A stretch of DNA of 64,000 nucleotides from Anniella stebbinsi (lineage: Eukaryota > Chordata > Lepidosauria > Squamata > Anniellidae): the NCBI GenBank assembly GCA_029215795.1, contig JARDYH010000002.1, forward strand, positions 363,718,973 through 363,782,972, in the 5' to 3' direction. A model generated the notes under the pieces. The model ran no database searches and was not told the DNA's origin. It was given only the letters and a program-made list of their open reading frames with translations. The position numbers and the translations under genes were made by a program. Positions 1-10,125 of the stretch are shown here, one piece after another (the stretch's first letter is position 1; the number at the start of each line of letters is the position of its first letter).

Positions 1-1343
1 ATATATATGACATACAGTTTTCTAGCAATTATTCATGGGGTTCAACAAAAGTGGACCAAATATCCAAATAAGTACCCATTTGAAGGTGGTGTCTATATGT
101 CACCCCAGTCCATTGCTTACAGAAGGCGAGTGTAACATTAACTTTTTAGCTGTCAAACATGTGCATTTACACTGACCATTTGTTAATTTTCCTGAAGCAG
201 GGAAGCTCTGTAAAAGAGCATGTACTTCACTGAACATTAAAGACTGCTCCAGTACAAAATCTATCTGTGCAAGAACTCATCCACTCCCACCAAAAGAGAG
301 AAGAAACAAGAATACTGGACCTTGGCAGAATGTGTTCAATAGAAACATGAGTTGTATTGCACCACCAGCAATTAGCTCAATTAGACAATGCCTTGTTAGA
401 GACATTGCCGTGTCTAATAAATAAATAAATTATATATATGTGCTAAATAAGATGCGGTGTAAGATCCATAGATGTGACAGATAGACATCAAAGCGGCAGT
501 TTGCTGATTAGGCATTTTGTGGTGGCGGCCCCAGCAGTTTCTCAAATTCCCAAATGTGCTCACAGGTCCAAAAAAGCAGGGGACCCCTGGAATAGATGAT
601 GCTGGGTTAGATGGACCAATGGGACAACTCAATAAAAGGCACCTTCATGTGTTCACAATGTCTTTGTAAGGCCAAACTACAGGTAACATCAATGGTAAGA
701 ATGCAATGGACGTGCCTGGCTATTTGGGGTTTGTTTTGTTATTCAAACAGCAACACCTTCTCTCCCTCCCTCCCTGCTGTGGTCCTGACAAAATCCACTT
801 CTCCAAAGGTGCTATTTGGATGTCAAACAAGGCTCCTCTTGGTGCCAGTGGAGGCTTTCCTTGAGATGGAAATCGCAGCGGAGTCCATTTCAATCTTACC
901 TTTCCAAAAATGCAATGCCCAAGGCAGCTAGCAATCAAAAAACTAAAACCATCAGACTATGAAATCTACGCTCCGTGTTTTGGAGGGTCTTTGGGTAAGA
1001 CACCAGTCTCTGAGTGCATCTACTCTCTCCCTGCCATGGTCACCAGCCGTTCTTGTTCTACAGCCTCTTCTTCAAAATTGCTCCCACTGACTTGCTGGAG
1101 AGGCAGAGCGACAGGGAGGCCGTAGAATGTGGCGCCTGCTGCTCCTTCTCAACACCTGCGTAGCCTGGGCCAGAGCGAGAGGCAGGTGGACAGCAGATTG
1201 CAATCCTAAGAAAGAGGAATAACTCTAGGGCGGGGGGAATCTTGTCAGTGGGCCCTGAGCAGGTGCCCAGCCCTGCTGACACTTGATACCGGATCTGAGC
1301 ACGCACACACATGCACCCCACCCCCATACACTGCAATCAGAGC
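1..1343. other. intergenic, no gene recognised
   Basis: No credible coding region or familiar repeat was found here. Short open frames on both strands lack recognisable domains and are consistent with chance. The stretch is AT-rich to mixed composition, with a short AATA-type run near 416-430. It may contain old, unrecognised repeats. Confidence 0.4.
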
Positions 1344-1757
1344 ATCATAGAATCATAGAATGGTAGAGTCAGAAGGGGCCTATCAGGCCATCCAGTCCAA
1401 CCCCCTGCTCAATGCAGGAATCCACCTTAAAGCTTCCCTGACAGATGGCTGTCCAGCTGCCTCTTGAAGGCCTCCAGTGTGGGAGAGCTCACGACCTACC
1501 TAGGTCACTGGTTCCATTGTTGTACTGCTCTAACAGCCAGGATGTTTTTCCTGATGTCCAGCCGGAATCTATTTTCCTGTAACTCGTGTCCATTATTCCG
1601 CATCCTGCACTCTGGGATGATCGAGAACTGATCCTGGCCCTCCTCTGTGTGACAACCTCTCAAGTGTTTGAAGAGTGCTCTCATGTCTCCCCTCAGTCTT
1701 CTCTTCTCCAGGCTAAAATATGCCCAGTTCTTTCAGTCTCTCCTCAGTGGGGCCAAA
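1344..1757 (-). mobile_element. CR1 LINE 3' fragment
   Basis: The left edge begins with repeated ATCATAGA units, the reverse complement of the CR1 3' tail (ATTCTATG-like repeats). Next comes the common CR1 3' region (complement of ...GGCCCCTTCTGACTCTAC). The fragment runs antisense through the sequence encoding the end of the reverse transcriptase and stops near 1757, typical 5' truncation. The same consensus recurs at 32476, 53085 and 60282. It is not a functional gene. Confidence 0.85.
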
Positions 1758-2137
1758 AGGCCATGTAAGGCAAGGGGTAGAGCTGTGACCTTTCTAGGCA
1801 AAGCTAAAATGCTTCCGGGATAAACGCTGATCCTTCACGTCGAAAAGCAACATCTGTGTTCACTCTCTGGCAGCCTCAGCTCTGCGTAAGAGTGCTGGCT
1901 GACCCTGCAGAGGTTTTTTGCAATGTCTAGAAAAGAAGGGGTGGACTATTTGATGGAACCTGAAGGGTTTGGGGTGCAGCCAGCTGGGTTCGAATGGGCG
2001 GAGCTTAAGAGACTGCAGCCAGTGCTAAGCAGAGCCTGGAGAGATGGATTGGTACTTCATCCCAAAGTTGCTCTCATAGCTATAGTGGTCGGGCCATCCC
2101 AATGCAGGCCAATTGGAGATGCTAGTAGGGCTATATT

Positions 2138-2291
2138 ATTTTTATTTATTTATTTATTTATTTATTACATTTGTATACCGCCCCATAGCCGAAGCTCTCT
2201 GGGCAGTTTACATAGGATTAAAAACAATTAAAAACAATGTACAAAAATTAAAACAGCAAAAACATACAACATACACAGAATCTGTACATAT
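2138..2291 (-). mobile_element. L2-clade LINE 3' tail
   Basis: A TTTA-repeat run followed by ACATTTGTATACCGCCCC and GAAGCTCTCTGGGCAG is the reverse complement of the 3' end of the long LINE at 3690-7229. Only about 150 bases remain, a severely 5'-truncated copy. Confidence 0.85.
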
Positions 2292-2376
2292 TAAGGGGAG
2301 GCAAGGCTCTTCCACCAGCCCCATTGGATCATGAAGGCTCCTCTTCCCTCAACGGTCATCAGCCACCCCAGGAGGG

Positions 2377-2378
<2 letters not shown>

Positions 2379-2413
<35 letters not shown>
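2379..2413. repeat. (GA)n microsatellite
   Basis: About 17 uninterrupted GA dinucleotides. The glutamate/arginine and serine/leucine repeat peptides predicted across it are artefacts of the simple repeat. Confidence 0.95.
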
Positions 2414-2418
<5 letters not shown>

Positions 2419-2654
2419 GAAAGAAGATGAGAAGCTGGGCCATTGCACCAGCCCTGGTAAGGTACAACTCAGTTTCCCCCCTCTTCCGCTCCCGTACGCT
2501 TTTCCTTGCGTGACGTGTCTTCTTAGACTGAAAACCTGCACACAGGGATTGCCTTGTTTTACTGATTGCATGAAAGCTGCTCCAGGAACCCTTTTGGCTG
2601 GAGATAAGCATACTTTGACTGCAGCTACATGTATATGTATGGGTGGCTGTGACC

Positions 2655-2785
2655 TTCTGAATGGTTTAGGCAGTGGAGGCTGGTGGCTCTATTGTCAATG
2701 GGTCGGTGAATCTGCTCCAGGTTTCAGTCGGAACCAGTCAGAACTCTAAAGGAGCTCTCCAAGGTGCAGAGCACTGGCTCTAAGT
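2655..2785 (+). repeat. interspersed repeat family E, copy 1
   Basis: Contains the block GTGGAGGCTGGTGGCTC, then a GGTTTCAGTCGGAACCAGTC-like segment and AGGAGCTCTCCAAGGTG. The same blocks occur in reverse order and orientation at about 9400-9525 and again at 29700-29925. The class is unknown; it looks like a short nonautonomous element. Confidence 0.5.
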
Positions 2786-2804
2786 GAGCCTTCCCCAACA
2801 GGTT

Positions 2805-2930
2805 GTGCTCCAGATCAGTCAGACTGCAATTCCCATCATTCCAGCTCATGTGACCATTGATGGCTGGAGGTGATGGGAGTTGTAGTCCCATGTAGCTAAT
2901 GAGTGCTAGAGTGGGGGAATGTTGCTCTAG
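2805..2930. repeat. inverted-repeat MITE of the 'GGGAGTTGTAGTCC' family
   Basis: A foldback structure: ACTGCAATTCCCATCATTCC on the left is mirrored by GATGGGAGTTGTAGTCC on the right. Comparable copies are at 29275, 40870, 56615 and 62155. Nonautonomous, noncoding. Confidence 0.6.
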
Positions 2931-3689
2931 GACTTGACAGTGGAAGGCTGTGGGGCTATGGTCTTCTTTTCCCTCCTGCCCAAAGAGCCAGGCAGCTTCA
3001 TGGATGGGGAGAGGGGAGTTGTGTGGCCCATGATCCCCCTTCCCTAGAAAGGAGCAGTTTCTCTCTCATGGCGTCTCCCACCCACTGATGATCTAGTTCT
3101 CAGAGAGCTTCGCGCTCTCTCAAAATAAATGACAACAAATCTGCTCTATGTGCCCGAGATGAACCCAACAAGCACAAAACGAAAGCCCAGAACACGCACT
3201 TTGGATTGGTTCTTTGCTCTGCTGTCAGAGATCAAGTGCATTTCCTAGAATAAGTAATTTGGAGAAATGCATTGGTTTCCTATGAACAGATTGTTCGTCT
3301 ATATATTTGGGGTGTGCATGTCCGTGTCCAGGGAGGAGATGCTAGAAATGATGCCAAGATTGCTTTTGGAGGCAAGTCTTTTGGCAAGAGAGAACCAAAT
3401 CAATGGTGAAGTCACAACTGGGCAATTATTATGTGCAACCAAGATACACAGGTCACACGCCTGGCATAGACTGGGCCTCGTTATCTTTCATCACTAGAGC
3501 CAACTACAGATGTGCTCCAGTGAGGTCCTTTCAGGGAAGGGAACAGGCCAAAGGGCGCTGAGATAGAAATGATGATCTGAAGATCTAGGCCACCCCCACC
3601 CTGGAGCAAAAACGAAAGAAAGAAAGAAAAGCCCCATTTGGAAGACAACTATAACTACAACTGCCACTCTCTGCAGGACCAGGCTCCCA
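2931..3689. other. intergenic, no gene recognised
   Basis: No coding region, RNA gene or clear repeat family was identified. Open frames here are short and without domains. The 3' boundary is the presumed start of the L2-clade LINE, which is uncertain by about 100 bases. Confidence 0.4.
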
Positions 3690-3829
3690 GGTACTGAGCC
3701 AGCTGCTGTGGACAATTACATCAGTCCCCCTCCCTTCCTGGGAGGGATATTTAAGCTGCTGGCTGAAGGGGCCTGGGAAAGCCATCAACCTGCAGGAGAA
3801 GGGGGTCTGCTGTCGGGGAGGAGAGGAGT

Positions 3830-3832
3830 GTG

Positions 3833-3916
<84 letters not shown>
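3830..3916. repeat. (CCTG)n microsatellite
   Basis: About 21 CCTG tetranucleotides in tandem inside the presumed 5' leader of the LINE, followed closely by a (GTTT)n run at 3941-3972. Peptides of the type LPACLPAC predicted here are simple-repeat artefacts. Confidence 0.95.
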
Positions 3917-3917
<1 letters not shown>

Positions 3918-4198
3918 TGGCTTTTTGTTTTTGTCTTTGGGTTTGTTTGTTTGTTTGTTTGTTTGTTTGTTTTTCCCCTTTCCCCAGGCTTGAGCTATGT
4001 GCCTGGGAGGGAGGATACAGGGCCAGGTGGGGGAATCTGAGGGGAGCACAATCAGGGTAGTGACGGGTAGAGGGAGATATGGCGTTGTGAGGAGGACTTG
4101 CCAGGTTAGGGGAACATGGCCCAGACAGTTAATGGCTGTGCCTTGTTCCAGTCCCCCTCACACCCACAGGCTTGTTGGTTGCCTTATCAGCCAGCCCT

Positions 4199-5200
4199 CA
4201 GGCCTCCAGGTGCTGCTTTTAAATGCCAGATCAGTGCATAATAAGATCTCCCTCATCCACGACTTAATTGTGGATGAGGCAGCCGATCTGGCATGTATAA
4301 CCGAGACCAGGGTGGGAGAGCAGGGAGGAGTTAGTCTCTCCCAGTTATGCCCACCGGGGTACTTGGTTCAGCATCAGGGTAGACTTGAGGGCCGGGGAGG
4401 GGGGGGTTGCTGTGGTCTATAGGAATTCCATCCCCCTCTGCAGGCTCCCTGTCCATGCGACTACTGGTCTGGAGTGTTTGCACCTTGTGTTGGGCCAATG
4501 GGACAGATTAGGGATTCTGTTGGTGTACCGCCCACCCCGCTGCTCAACAGACTCCCTAGATGAGCAGACGGAGGTGGTCTCTGGTGTACTGTTGAGGTCC
4601 CCCCAGACTCTTGGTTCTGGGGGATGTCAACATTCATGCCGAGGGCACTTTATCTGGGGCAGCTCAGGATTTCATGGTCTCCATGACAACCATGGGACTG
4701 TCCCAACATACCATCGGCCCAACGACCTGGTTTTTTCAACTGGACATGGAGATGGGGATCTGAAAGTGGGGGACTTTACATCAACCCCTCTGTCATGGTC
4801 AGATCACCACCTGCTGAGGTTTAGACTTACAGTGGCTTCTCCCCTCTGCAAGGGTGGGGGACCCATTAAGATGGTCCGCCCCCAGAGGCTAATGGATCCA
4901 GATGGTTTCCAGAGGGCTCTGGGGAGTTTTCCGGCTGATAGGGCTGGCTCTCCTGTCGAAACCCTGGTTGATCTGTGGAATGCAGAAATGACCTGGGCAG
5001 TTGACACGATTGCTCCTGAGCACCCTCTCCTGTGTAGAGCTCGAACGGCTCCGTGGTATGCCCCAGAGCTGAGAGTGATGAAACAAAACAGGAGACGGCT
5101 TGAGGGCAGATGGAGACGAACTTCTGATGGATGCAATCAAACACTGGTAAGTGCTTATGGTAAGCTGTATTCAGGGGCAGTGAGGGCAGCAAAAAATTAA
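4199..5200 (+). pseudogene. LINE endonuclease region, frameshifted
   Basis: Encodes the N-terminal endonuclease of the L2-clade LINE: an early LLLNARSVHNK-like segment, then an acidic CITETR motif (the catalytic glutamate of APE-type nucleases), and a terminal WSDHH motif near 4797-4811 (catalytic Asp-His). The frame changes at a G homopolymer near 4400. A stretch at about 4610-4730, which should carry the conserved GD.N motif, is read out of frame, apparently between two compensating indels. A TAA at 5198-5200 separates this part from the RT frame, which continues in the same phase. At least three lesions therefore disable it. Confidence 0.8.
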
Positions 5201-5290
5201 TACTTTGCTGCCACTATTCAATCATCAACCTGCCACCCAGCGGAGCTTTTCAGAGTTGTCTGGGGGCTTTTACATGCTGGCCCCAAGGAC

Positions 5291-7015
5291 ATGGTAGAAC
5301 CATCTGAGGCCCGCTGTAATACATTTGCTGGGCACTTCCAGAATAAAATCTCTGGCATCCATCAGGACTTAGACTCCAGTGTTATAGCAGATGAATCTAG
5401 TGAGGTATCCAGAGCACAGGCTTGTCCTGTTTTCTTGGATGAGTTTCAGTTGGTGCAGCTCGAGGATGTTGACAAGGTGCTTGGACAGGTTCGTGCAACC
5501 ACTTCCATATTGGATCCTTGCCCCTCTTGGCTAATAAAAGCCAGCAGGGATGGAACAACTGGCTGGGCCAGGGAAGTAATTAATGCCTCTTTGCAAGAGG
5601 GAGTGGTCCCAGGCCTCCTGAAAGAGGCGGCAGTGAGACCACTCCTAAAGAAATCTTCCCTGGACCCTGAAAATCTTAATAACTACAGGCCAGTAGCAAA
5701 TGTTCCATTCCTGGGCAAGGTCCTGGAGCGGGTGGTTGCGAGCCAGCTCCAGGCACTCTTGGATGAGACCGATTATCTGGATCCATTTCAGTCGGGTTTC
5801 AGGCCTGGTTTTGGTACGGAAACAGCCTTGGTCGCCCTGTATGATGACCTATTTCGGGAGAAAGACAGGGGGAGTGTGACTCTGTTGATTCTCCTTGATC
5901 TCTCAGTGGCTTTCGATACCATTGACCATGGTATCCTTCTGGGACGACTGGCTGAGTTGGGAGTGGGAGGCACTGCATTGCAGTGGTTCCGCTCCTACTT
6001 GGTGGGTCGGCTCCAGAAGGTGGTGCTTGGGGAACATTGCTCGGCCCCATGGATTCTCCAGTATGGGGTTCCGCAGGGGTCAGTTTTGTCCCCCATGCTG
6101 TTCAATATCTACATGAAACCGTTGAGTGCAGTCATCCGGAGTTTTGGAGTGCGTTGTCATCAGTATGCTGATGACACGCAGCTCTATTTCTCCTTTTCAT
6201 CTTCATCAGGCGAGGCTGTGGATGTGCTGAACCAGTGCCTGGCTGCGACAATGGACTGGATGAGGGTTAATAAACTGAAACTCAATCCAGACAAGACTGA
6301 GACGCTGTTAGTGGGTGGTTCCGCTGACCGGATGGAGGGTGTTCAACCTGTTCTGGATGGGGTTGCACTCCCTTTGAAGGAGCAGGTTTGTAGCTTGGGG
6401 GTTCTCCTAGAACCATCTCTGTCACTTGAGGCGCAGGTGGCCTCAGTGGCACGGAGCGCCTTCTACCAACTTCGGTTGGTGGCCCAGCTACGTCCCTATC
6501 TGGACAGGGATAACCTGGCTTCAGTTGTCCATGCTCTGGTAACCTCCAAGATAGATTACTGCAATGCACTCTACGTGGGGCTGCCTTTGAAGGTGGTTCG
6601 GAAGCTGCAGCTTTTGCAAAATGCAGCGGCCAGATTGATAACTGGAACCAGTAGGTTCGAACATATAAGACCTACTCTGGCCCGCTTGCATTGGCTGCCT
6701 GTATGTTTCCGAGCCCGGTTCAAGGTGCTGGTTTTAACCTATAAAGCCTTACACAGCTTGGGACCACAATACCTGATGGAACGCCTTTCCCGACATGAAC
6801 CTACCCGAACACTACGTTCAACATCTAAGGCCCTCCTCCGAGTGCCTCCTCCGAGGGAAGCTCGGAGGTCAGCAACAAGAGAGAGGGCCTTCTCTGTGGT
6901 GGCTCCCCAATTGTGGAACGATCTCCCCGACGAGGTCCGCCTGGCGCCAACATTGTTATCTTTTCGGTGCCAGGTCAAGACTTTCCTCTACTCTCAGGCA
7001 TTTGGCAATATCTGA
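5291..7015 (+). CDS. LINE reverse transcriptase (L2 clade), open frame
   Basis: A 574-codon open frame encoding the reverse transcriptase and C-terminal domain of the surrounding LINE. Motif A is LDLSVAFDTIDH at residues 202-213, motif B YGVPQGSVLSP at 258-268, the catalytic YADD box at 292-295, and LNPDKTE at 331-337. The C-terminal part ends with an LWNDLPDEVR motif typical of L2 and CR1 relatives. The first Met is arbitrary: homology continues upstream in the same frame to the TAA at 5198-5200, so this is the 3' part of one original ORF. In its family the protein nicks target DNA and reverse-transcribes its own RNA onto the break. Here the RT is open but the endonuclease is broken, so autonomous movement is unlikely. 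Confidence 0.9.
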   Translation: MVEPSEARCNTFAGHFQNKISGIHQDLDSSVIADESSEVSRAQACPVFLDEFQLVQLEDVDKVLGQVRATTSILDPCPSWLIKASRDGTTGWAREVINASLQEGVVPGLLKEAAVRPLLKKSSLDPENLNNYRPVANVPFLGKVLERVVASQLQALLDETDYLDPFQSGFRPGFGTETALVALYDDLFREKDRGSVTLLILLDLSVAFDTIDHGILLGRLAELGVGGTALQWFRSYLVGRLQKVVLGEHCSAPWILQYGVPQGSVLSPMLFNIYMKPLSAVIRSFGVRCHQYADDTQLYFSFSSSSGEAVDVLNQCLAATMDWMRVNKLKLNPDKTETLLVGGSADRMEGVQPVLDGVALPLKEQVCSLGVLLEPSLSLEAQVASVARSAFYQLRLVAQLRPYLDRDNLASVVHALVTSKIDYCNALYVGLPLKVVRKLQLLQNAAARLITGTSRFEHIRPTLARLHWLPVCFRARFKVLVLTYKALHSLGPQYLMERLSRHEPTRTLRSTSKALLRVPPPREARRSATRERAFSVVAPQLWNDLPDEVRLAPTLLSFRCQVKTFLYSQAFGNI

Positions 7016-7230
7016 GGAGCCTGGGTTTGTTTTGTTTTGTTTTGTTTTTGTAGTTTTTGAAGTGTTGAAGTGGTTTTTAAATGTACAGATTGTGTGTATG
7101 TTGTATGTTTTTGCTGTTTTAATTTTTGTATATTGTTTTTAATTGTTTTTAATCCTATGTAAACCGCCCAGAGAGCTTCGGCTATGGGGCGGTATACAAA
7201 TGTAATAAATAAATAAATAAATAAATAAAC

Positions 7231-7375
7231 TTTAACCATGGTGGTTAAGACAGAAAGCCTTATTCACCATGGTTAAAGCCATGGTTTAAGGTGTCTTCTG
7301 AACACAGCCCAGCTCTCTTGTTTAACCACCTTGGTTAAAACCGTGGTTTAAGGTGTCTTCTGAACAGGGCCAGTG
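7231..7375. repeat. inverted-repeat element of the 'CCATGGTTAA' type
   Basis: Directly after the LINE tail, ACCATGGTGGTTAA and CCATGGTTAAAGCCATGGTTTAAGG-like units alternate in both orientations, and GGTGTCTTCTGAACA occurs twice (about 7291 and 7349). A similar element is at about 56247-56466. It resembles a small foldback MITE; the class is unresolved. Confidence 0.5.
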
Positions 7376-7599
7376 AATACAAATCCAGGGCAAAACTTGC
7401 ACAATGAGCACAAACCACTGCAAAATATACACATTAAACCATCCAGGATTGGAGATGCGGCGACTTTGCTCAGGTGCAATCCCTTTCTGCCATCTATGTG
7501 TTGTTCTGCACACATTGGTCATATGAACAGAGTAGAATCTGAGGCACACAGAGATAACACAAGGTTCAAAGCCCCAGTGCTCTTTGGGACCTCCAGGGA

Positions 7600-7775
7600 G
7601 GGGCCTATGGCACATGGGGTTTTGCACACGCTCTTCATGCAAAAGGGCCCAGGTTCAGGTTCAATCCCAACTGTCTGCAGTTAAAGATAAAGGATGAAGT
7701 GTTGGGAAAAGGTCCTGGATAGTCACGGTAAGGTAGATTAGCCAACATTGGGGCTGATAGACAAATGAGTGAAGG
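7600..7775 (+). mobile_element. tRNA-derived SINE, diverged
   Basis: The block CCAGGTTCAGGTTCAATCCC resembles a B box with its flanks, and the downstream GGGGCTGATAGACAAATGAG matches the body of the better-preserved SINEs at 49155 and 58560. The tRNA-like head is decayed. It is not a functional tRNA. Confidence 0.55.
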
Positions 7776-8253
7776 GAGCCTTGCACATGCGTGGCTGTGG
7801 ACTCCAACTTCCATCAGCTGCAATCAATGGCCAGGGATCAGGGCCGGTGTCATGGGTAGGCATGGTCTGACTCTTGCTGAGGGCCCACACAGCAGGGGCC
7901 TCTGGCAAGAGCCCTCCTCTTCCTCCTCACCCTTGCTAACGGCTTCTTCGCCTGCCTCCTGCTCTGGCCCGTGCAAGGAAGGTGGTGAGATGGAGGAGCG
8001 GCAGATGCCGCATGGCGCACTTGCTCCCTGGCTCTCTGCCTGTCAAGGAAGCAGGTGGCAGCAACAATGAAAGCGAGGAGGAGAAACGAGAGCAGCTGGT
8101 GATCAAGGCGCTGAGAACGAAGACAGACTCACCAAGGGAGGGGCCCTTGGAAGGTGTCTTGGCCAAGGGCTCACAAGAGCCTGGTGCCAGCACTGCCAGG
8201 AATGGAGGGAGTTGCCTTTTGGGGTAGTGGAATGGGTCTGCTCCAGGTCATCT
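7776..8253. other. intergenic, no gene recognised
   Basis: Moderately GC-rich sequence with overlapping short open frames on both strands but no recognisable domain, splice structure or repeat family. Confidence 0.35.
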
Positions 8254-8362
8254 CCAGTTCATAAGAACATCAGAGGAGCCCTGATGCTGCACCAGACTGA
8301 GGGTCCATCTAGTCCAGCACTCTGTTCACCCAGTGGCCAACCAGCTGTCGACCAGGGACCAA
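8254..8362 (-). mobile_element. CR1-like LINE 3' fragment, left part
   Basis: AAGAACATCAGAGGAGCCCTG and GGGTCCATCTAGTCCAGC are the complement of a common CR1-like 3' end seen in sense orientation at 62510-62850. The element continues at 8719 after an inserted CpG-rich element. Confidence 0.75.
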
Positions 8363-8718
8363 GGGCCCCTCTACAAGGATTCGCTTTTGCGCCCGGTTAG
8401 GCGATTATGTGCATAATCGCTGAAGCGCATTTACACCTAATACCTCTGCACGAGAGGCGGCGAGAGGTGGCTAAGCGCATTAACGGATGACCAAAATGTG
8501 CTTTACAAGTAGTTAATGCGCATAAGCGCTTGTTCACATAGTCAAAATGTGCTTTAACGGCCGGAGCAAAAGAAAACTCGCGATTTAACGTGCATTCAAT
8601 AATGCGCATAATCGGAGAGATAACGCGCCTCTACGCCCGATTTGCGCTCCGTTCTTGTAGAGGTAAATTTTTTTAAGCGCCTTGAAAGAGCTTTAAACCT
8701 CTCTTGTAGAGGCAGCCC
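8363..8718. mobile_element. CpG-rich nonautonomous DNA element nested in a LINE
   Basis: The ends form imperfect terminal inverted repeats: GGGCCCCTCTACAAG on the left against CTTGTAGAGGCAGCCC on the right. The interior is unusually rich in GCGCAT, TAATGCGCAT and TGTGCTTTA motifs in both orientations. It interrupts a CR1-like LINE fragment whose consensus resumes immediately after it. No coding capacity. A target duplication could not be resolved beyond AA. Confidence 0.65.
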
Positions 8719-9010
8719 AACAGAATAGGACATGGTGCAACAGCACCCTCCCACCCATGTTCCCCAGCAACTGGTGTGCATAGGCTTACTGCCTCTGCTA
8801 CTAGAGGTAGCACCTAGCCATCAGGACTAGTCACCATTGATAGCCTTCTCCTCCAGGAATTTGTCCAATGCCTTTTAAAGCCATCAAAATTAGTGGCCAT
8901 TACTACGCCTTAATGGTAGCAAATTCCATTACTTTACTCTGCGCTGTGTGAAGAAGTCCTTCCTTTGATCTGTCCTGAATCTCCCACCAATCAGTTTCAT
9001 GGGATGAGAG
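8719..9010 (-). mobile_element. CR1-like LINE 3' fragment, right part
   Basis: Continuation of the element begun at 8254: GGACATGGTGCAACAGCACC, GCCATCAGGACTAGT and the complement of the CTTCTTCACACAGCGCA region are all antisense matches to the copy at 62510-62850. Confidence 0.75.
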
Positions 9011-9078
9011 GGAAAATATCCCCCACTCCATTCTCCACACTACTGACCTCCTGCTGCTACAAGCTCAGGTTTGCCCTA

Positions 9079-9132
<54 letters not shown>

Positions 9133-9160
9133 ATCTATCTATCTATCTATCTATCTATCA

Positions 9161-9221
<61 letters not shown>

Positions 9222-9230
9222 CTATCTATC

Positions 9231-9269
<39 letters not shown>

Positions 9270-9288
9270 ATCTATCCTCCTCCTCCTC

Positions 9289-9337
<49 letters not shown>

Positions 9338-9345
9338 TATCTGTC
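9079..9345. repeat. compound microsatellite (TCTG)n(TCTA)n(TC)n(ATCT)n(TCC)n(TC)n
   Basis: About 265 bases made wholly of short tandem repeats that change unit several times. The long Ser/Leu/Tyr-rich open frames spanning it are artefacts. Confidence 0.95.
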
Positions 9346-9394
9346 ATTTATCCACTCATCCACTTTATTTAGAAGATTTATTTAAGGAGCTATC

Positions 9395-9530
9395 CAAGGT
9401 ATGACGCTTAACCCTCCCCCTGTAAAGCATCTTGGAGAGCTCCGTTAGAGTTCTGACTGGTTATGACTGAAATCTGGAGTGGATTCACCACCTCACTGAC
9501 ATCAGAGCCACCAGCCTCCACTGGCAGGAT
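9395..9530 (-). repeat. interspersed repeat family E, copy 2
   Basis: Carries CATCTTGGAGAGCTCCGTTAGAGTTCTGACTGG-like sequence and CCACCAGCCTCCACTGGCAG, the reverse complement of the blocks at 2655-2785. Unclassified short repeat. Confidence 0.5.
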
Positions 9531-9539
9531 TGTCTGCTG

Positions 9540-9720
9540 AGACTTGCAGCAGCTCTTTAAGATTAGAGATCTTTCCCTGCCTTGCTGCCTGCGATCAATG
9601 AAGGTCTCGGATTAGTCTTCCCCAGTTTTGCTCCCCGAAATCCTCTTAGCAGGAGATGCTGGGACCGACACTAAAACCTTGTAAAGCAGGTGTTCTACCA
9701 CTGAACTCTGCCCCCCCACT
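9540..9720 (-). mobile_element. tRNA-derived SINE, reverse orientation
   Basis: Read on the minus strand, GAGTTCAGTGGTAGAACACC is a tRNA-Ala-like A-box region, followed by a decayed B box and a short body. It matches the head of the SINE at 49155. It is not a functional tRNA. Confidence 0.6.
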
Positions 9721-9841
9721 GATGAATGAAACCACACAGAAGCATGAAATTATGAGCACTATTACTCTTGGCATCCGCACGTTCTCTCCTGCCTTGGTCT
9801 CTCTGTAGTCTGGGCCTGCCACATTCTTGCTAAAGCACCGA

Positions 9842-9882
9842 TGACATCACAATGACCCATGTTAGTCTTCAGGCTTATAAAC
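9842..9882 (+). promoter_or_regulatory. candidate promoter of the CKAP5-like gene
   Basis: TGACATCA at 9842-9849 differs by one base from a consensus cAMP-response element, and TTATAAAC at 9875-9882 is TATA-like. They are spaced about 25 bases apart and lie about 240 bases before the CKAP5-like start codon, in repeat-free sequence. CRE plus TATA promoters are common for germline-expressed genes. The role here is inference from motifs alone. Confidence 0.25.
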
Positions 9883-10071
9883 TGCAGGCAGCAGCCCCTT
9901 AGGACGGCCCCATCCCCAGCCTCTGGGAACCATCATCCCCTTTCTGGGGGGCAGGGTGGAGGGTGGGTGGAGCAAGGAAGATCCCCAAAGGTACCCCAGG
10001 CACCTCTCGTTTCCCGGAATGTACTTTGCTCTCTCTGATCTGAGAGTCACCCAACCAAGGGCAAAGTCACC

Positions 10072-10125
10072 ATGCCCAAGGTGGCAGGTGAAAGTTCTAG
10101 AACTCAAGATCAGCCAAGATGCTAG
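10072..10125 (+). CDS. upstream ORF overlapping the CKAP5-like start
   Basis: An ATG in strong context (CACCATGC) opens a 17-codon frame that ends with TAG at 10123-10125, overlapping the main ATG at 10119 in a different phase. If it lies in the transcript it should reduce initiation at the main start, as overlapping upstream ORFs usually do. No similarity to known peptides was recognised. Confidence 0.35.
   Translation: MPKVAGESSRTQDQPRC

Larger units (their letters stand above)
3690..7229 (+). mobile_element. near full-length L2-clade LINE
   Basis: A 3.5-kb non-LTR retrotransposon. In order it shows a 5' leader with (CCTG)n and (GTTT)n runs, an apurinic-type endonuclease region from about 4200, a reverse transcriptase with a YADD catalytic box, a short 3' UTR containing ACCGCCCAGAGAGCTTCGG, and an (AATA)n tail ending at 7229. 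The tail with no long poly(A), the protein motifs and the C-terminal AFSVV..LWNDLP motif fit the L2 clade of the CR1/L2 superfamily. Assignment to L2 rather than a sister clade is inference. The endonuclease part carries frameshifts and one in-frame stop precedes the RT frame, so the copy is probably inactive but young. Shorter copies of the same subfamily are at 2138 and 25645. Confidence 0.85.

Noticed and set aside
3585..4060. Long frames encoding repeated CLPA or AGRQ residues
   Set aside because: They are translations of the (CCTG)n microsatellite and its reverse strand, with no unique coding sequence.
8965..9385. Frames of 104-135 residues rich in Ser/Leu/Tyr
   Set aside because: They are translations of the compound TCTG/TCTA/TC microsatellite.
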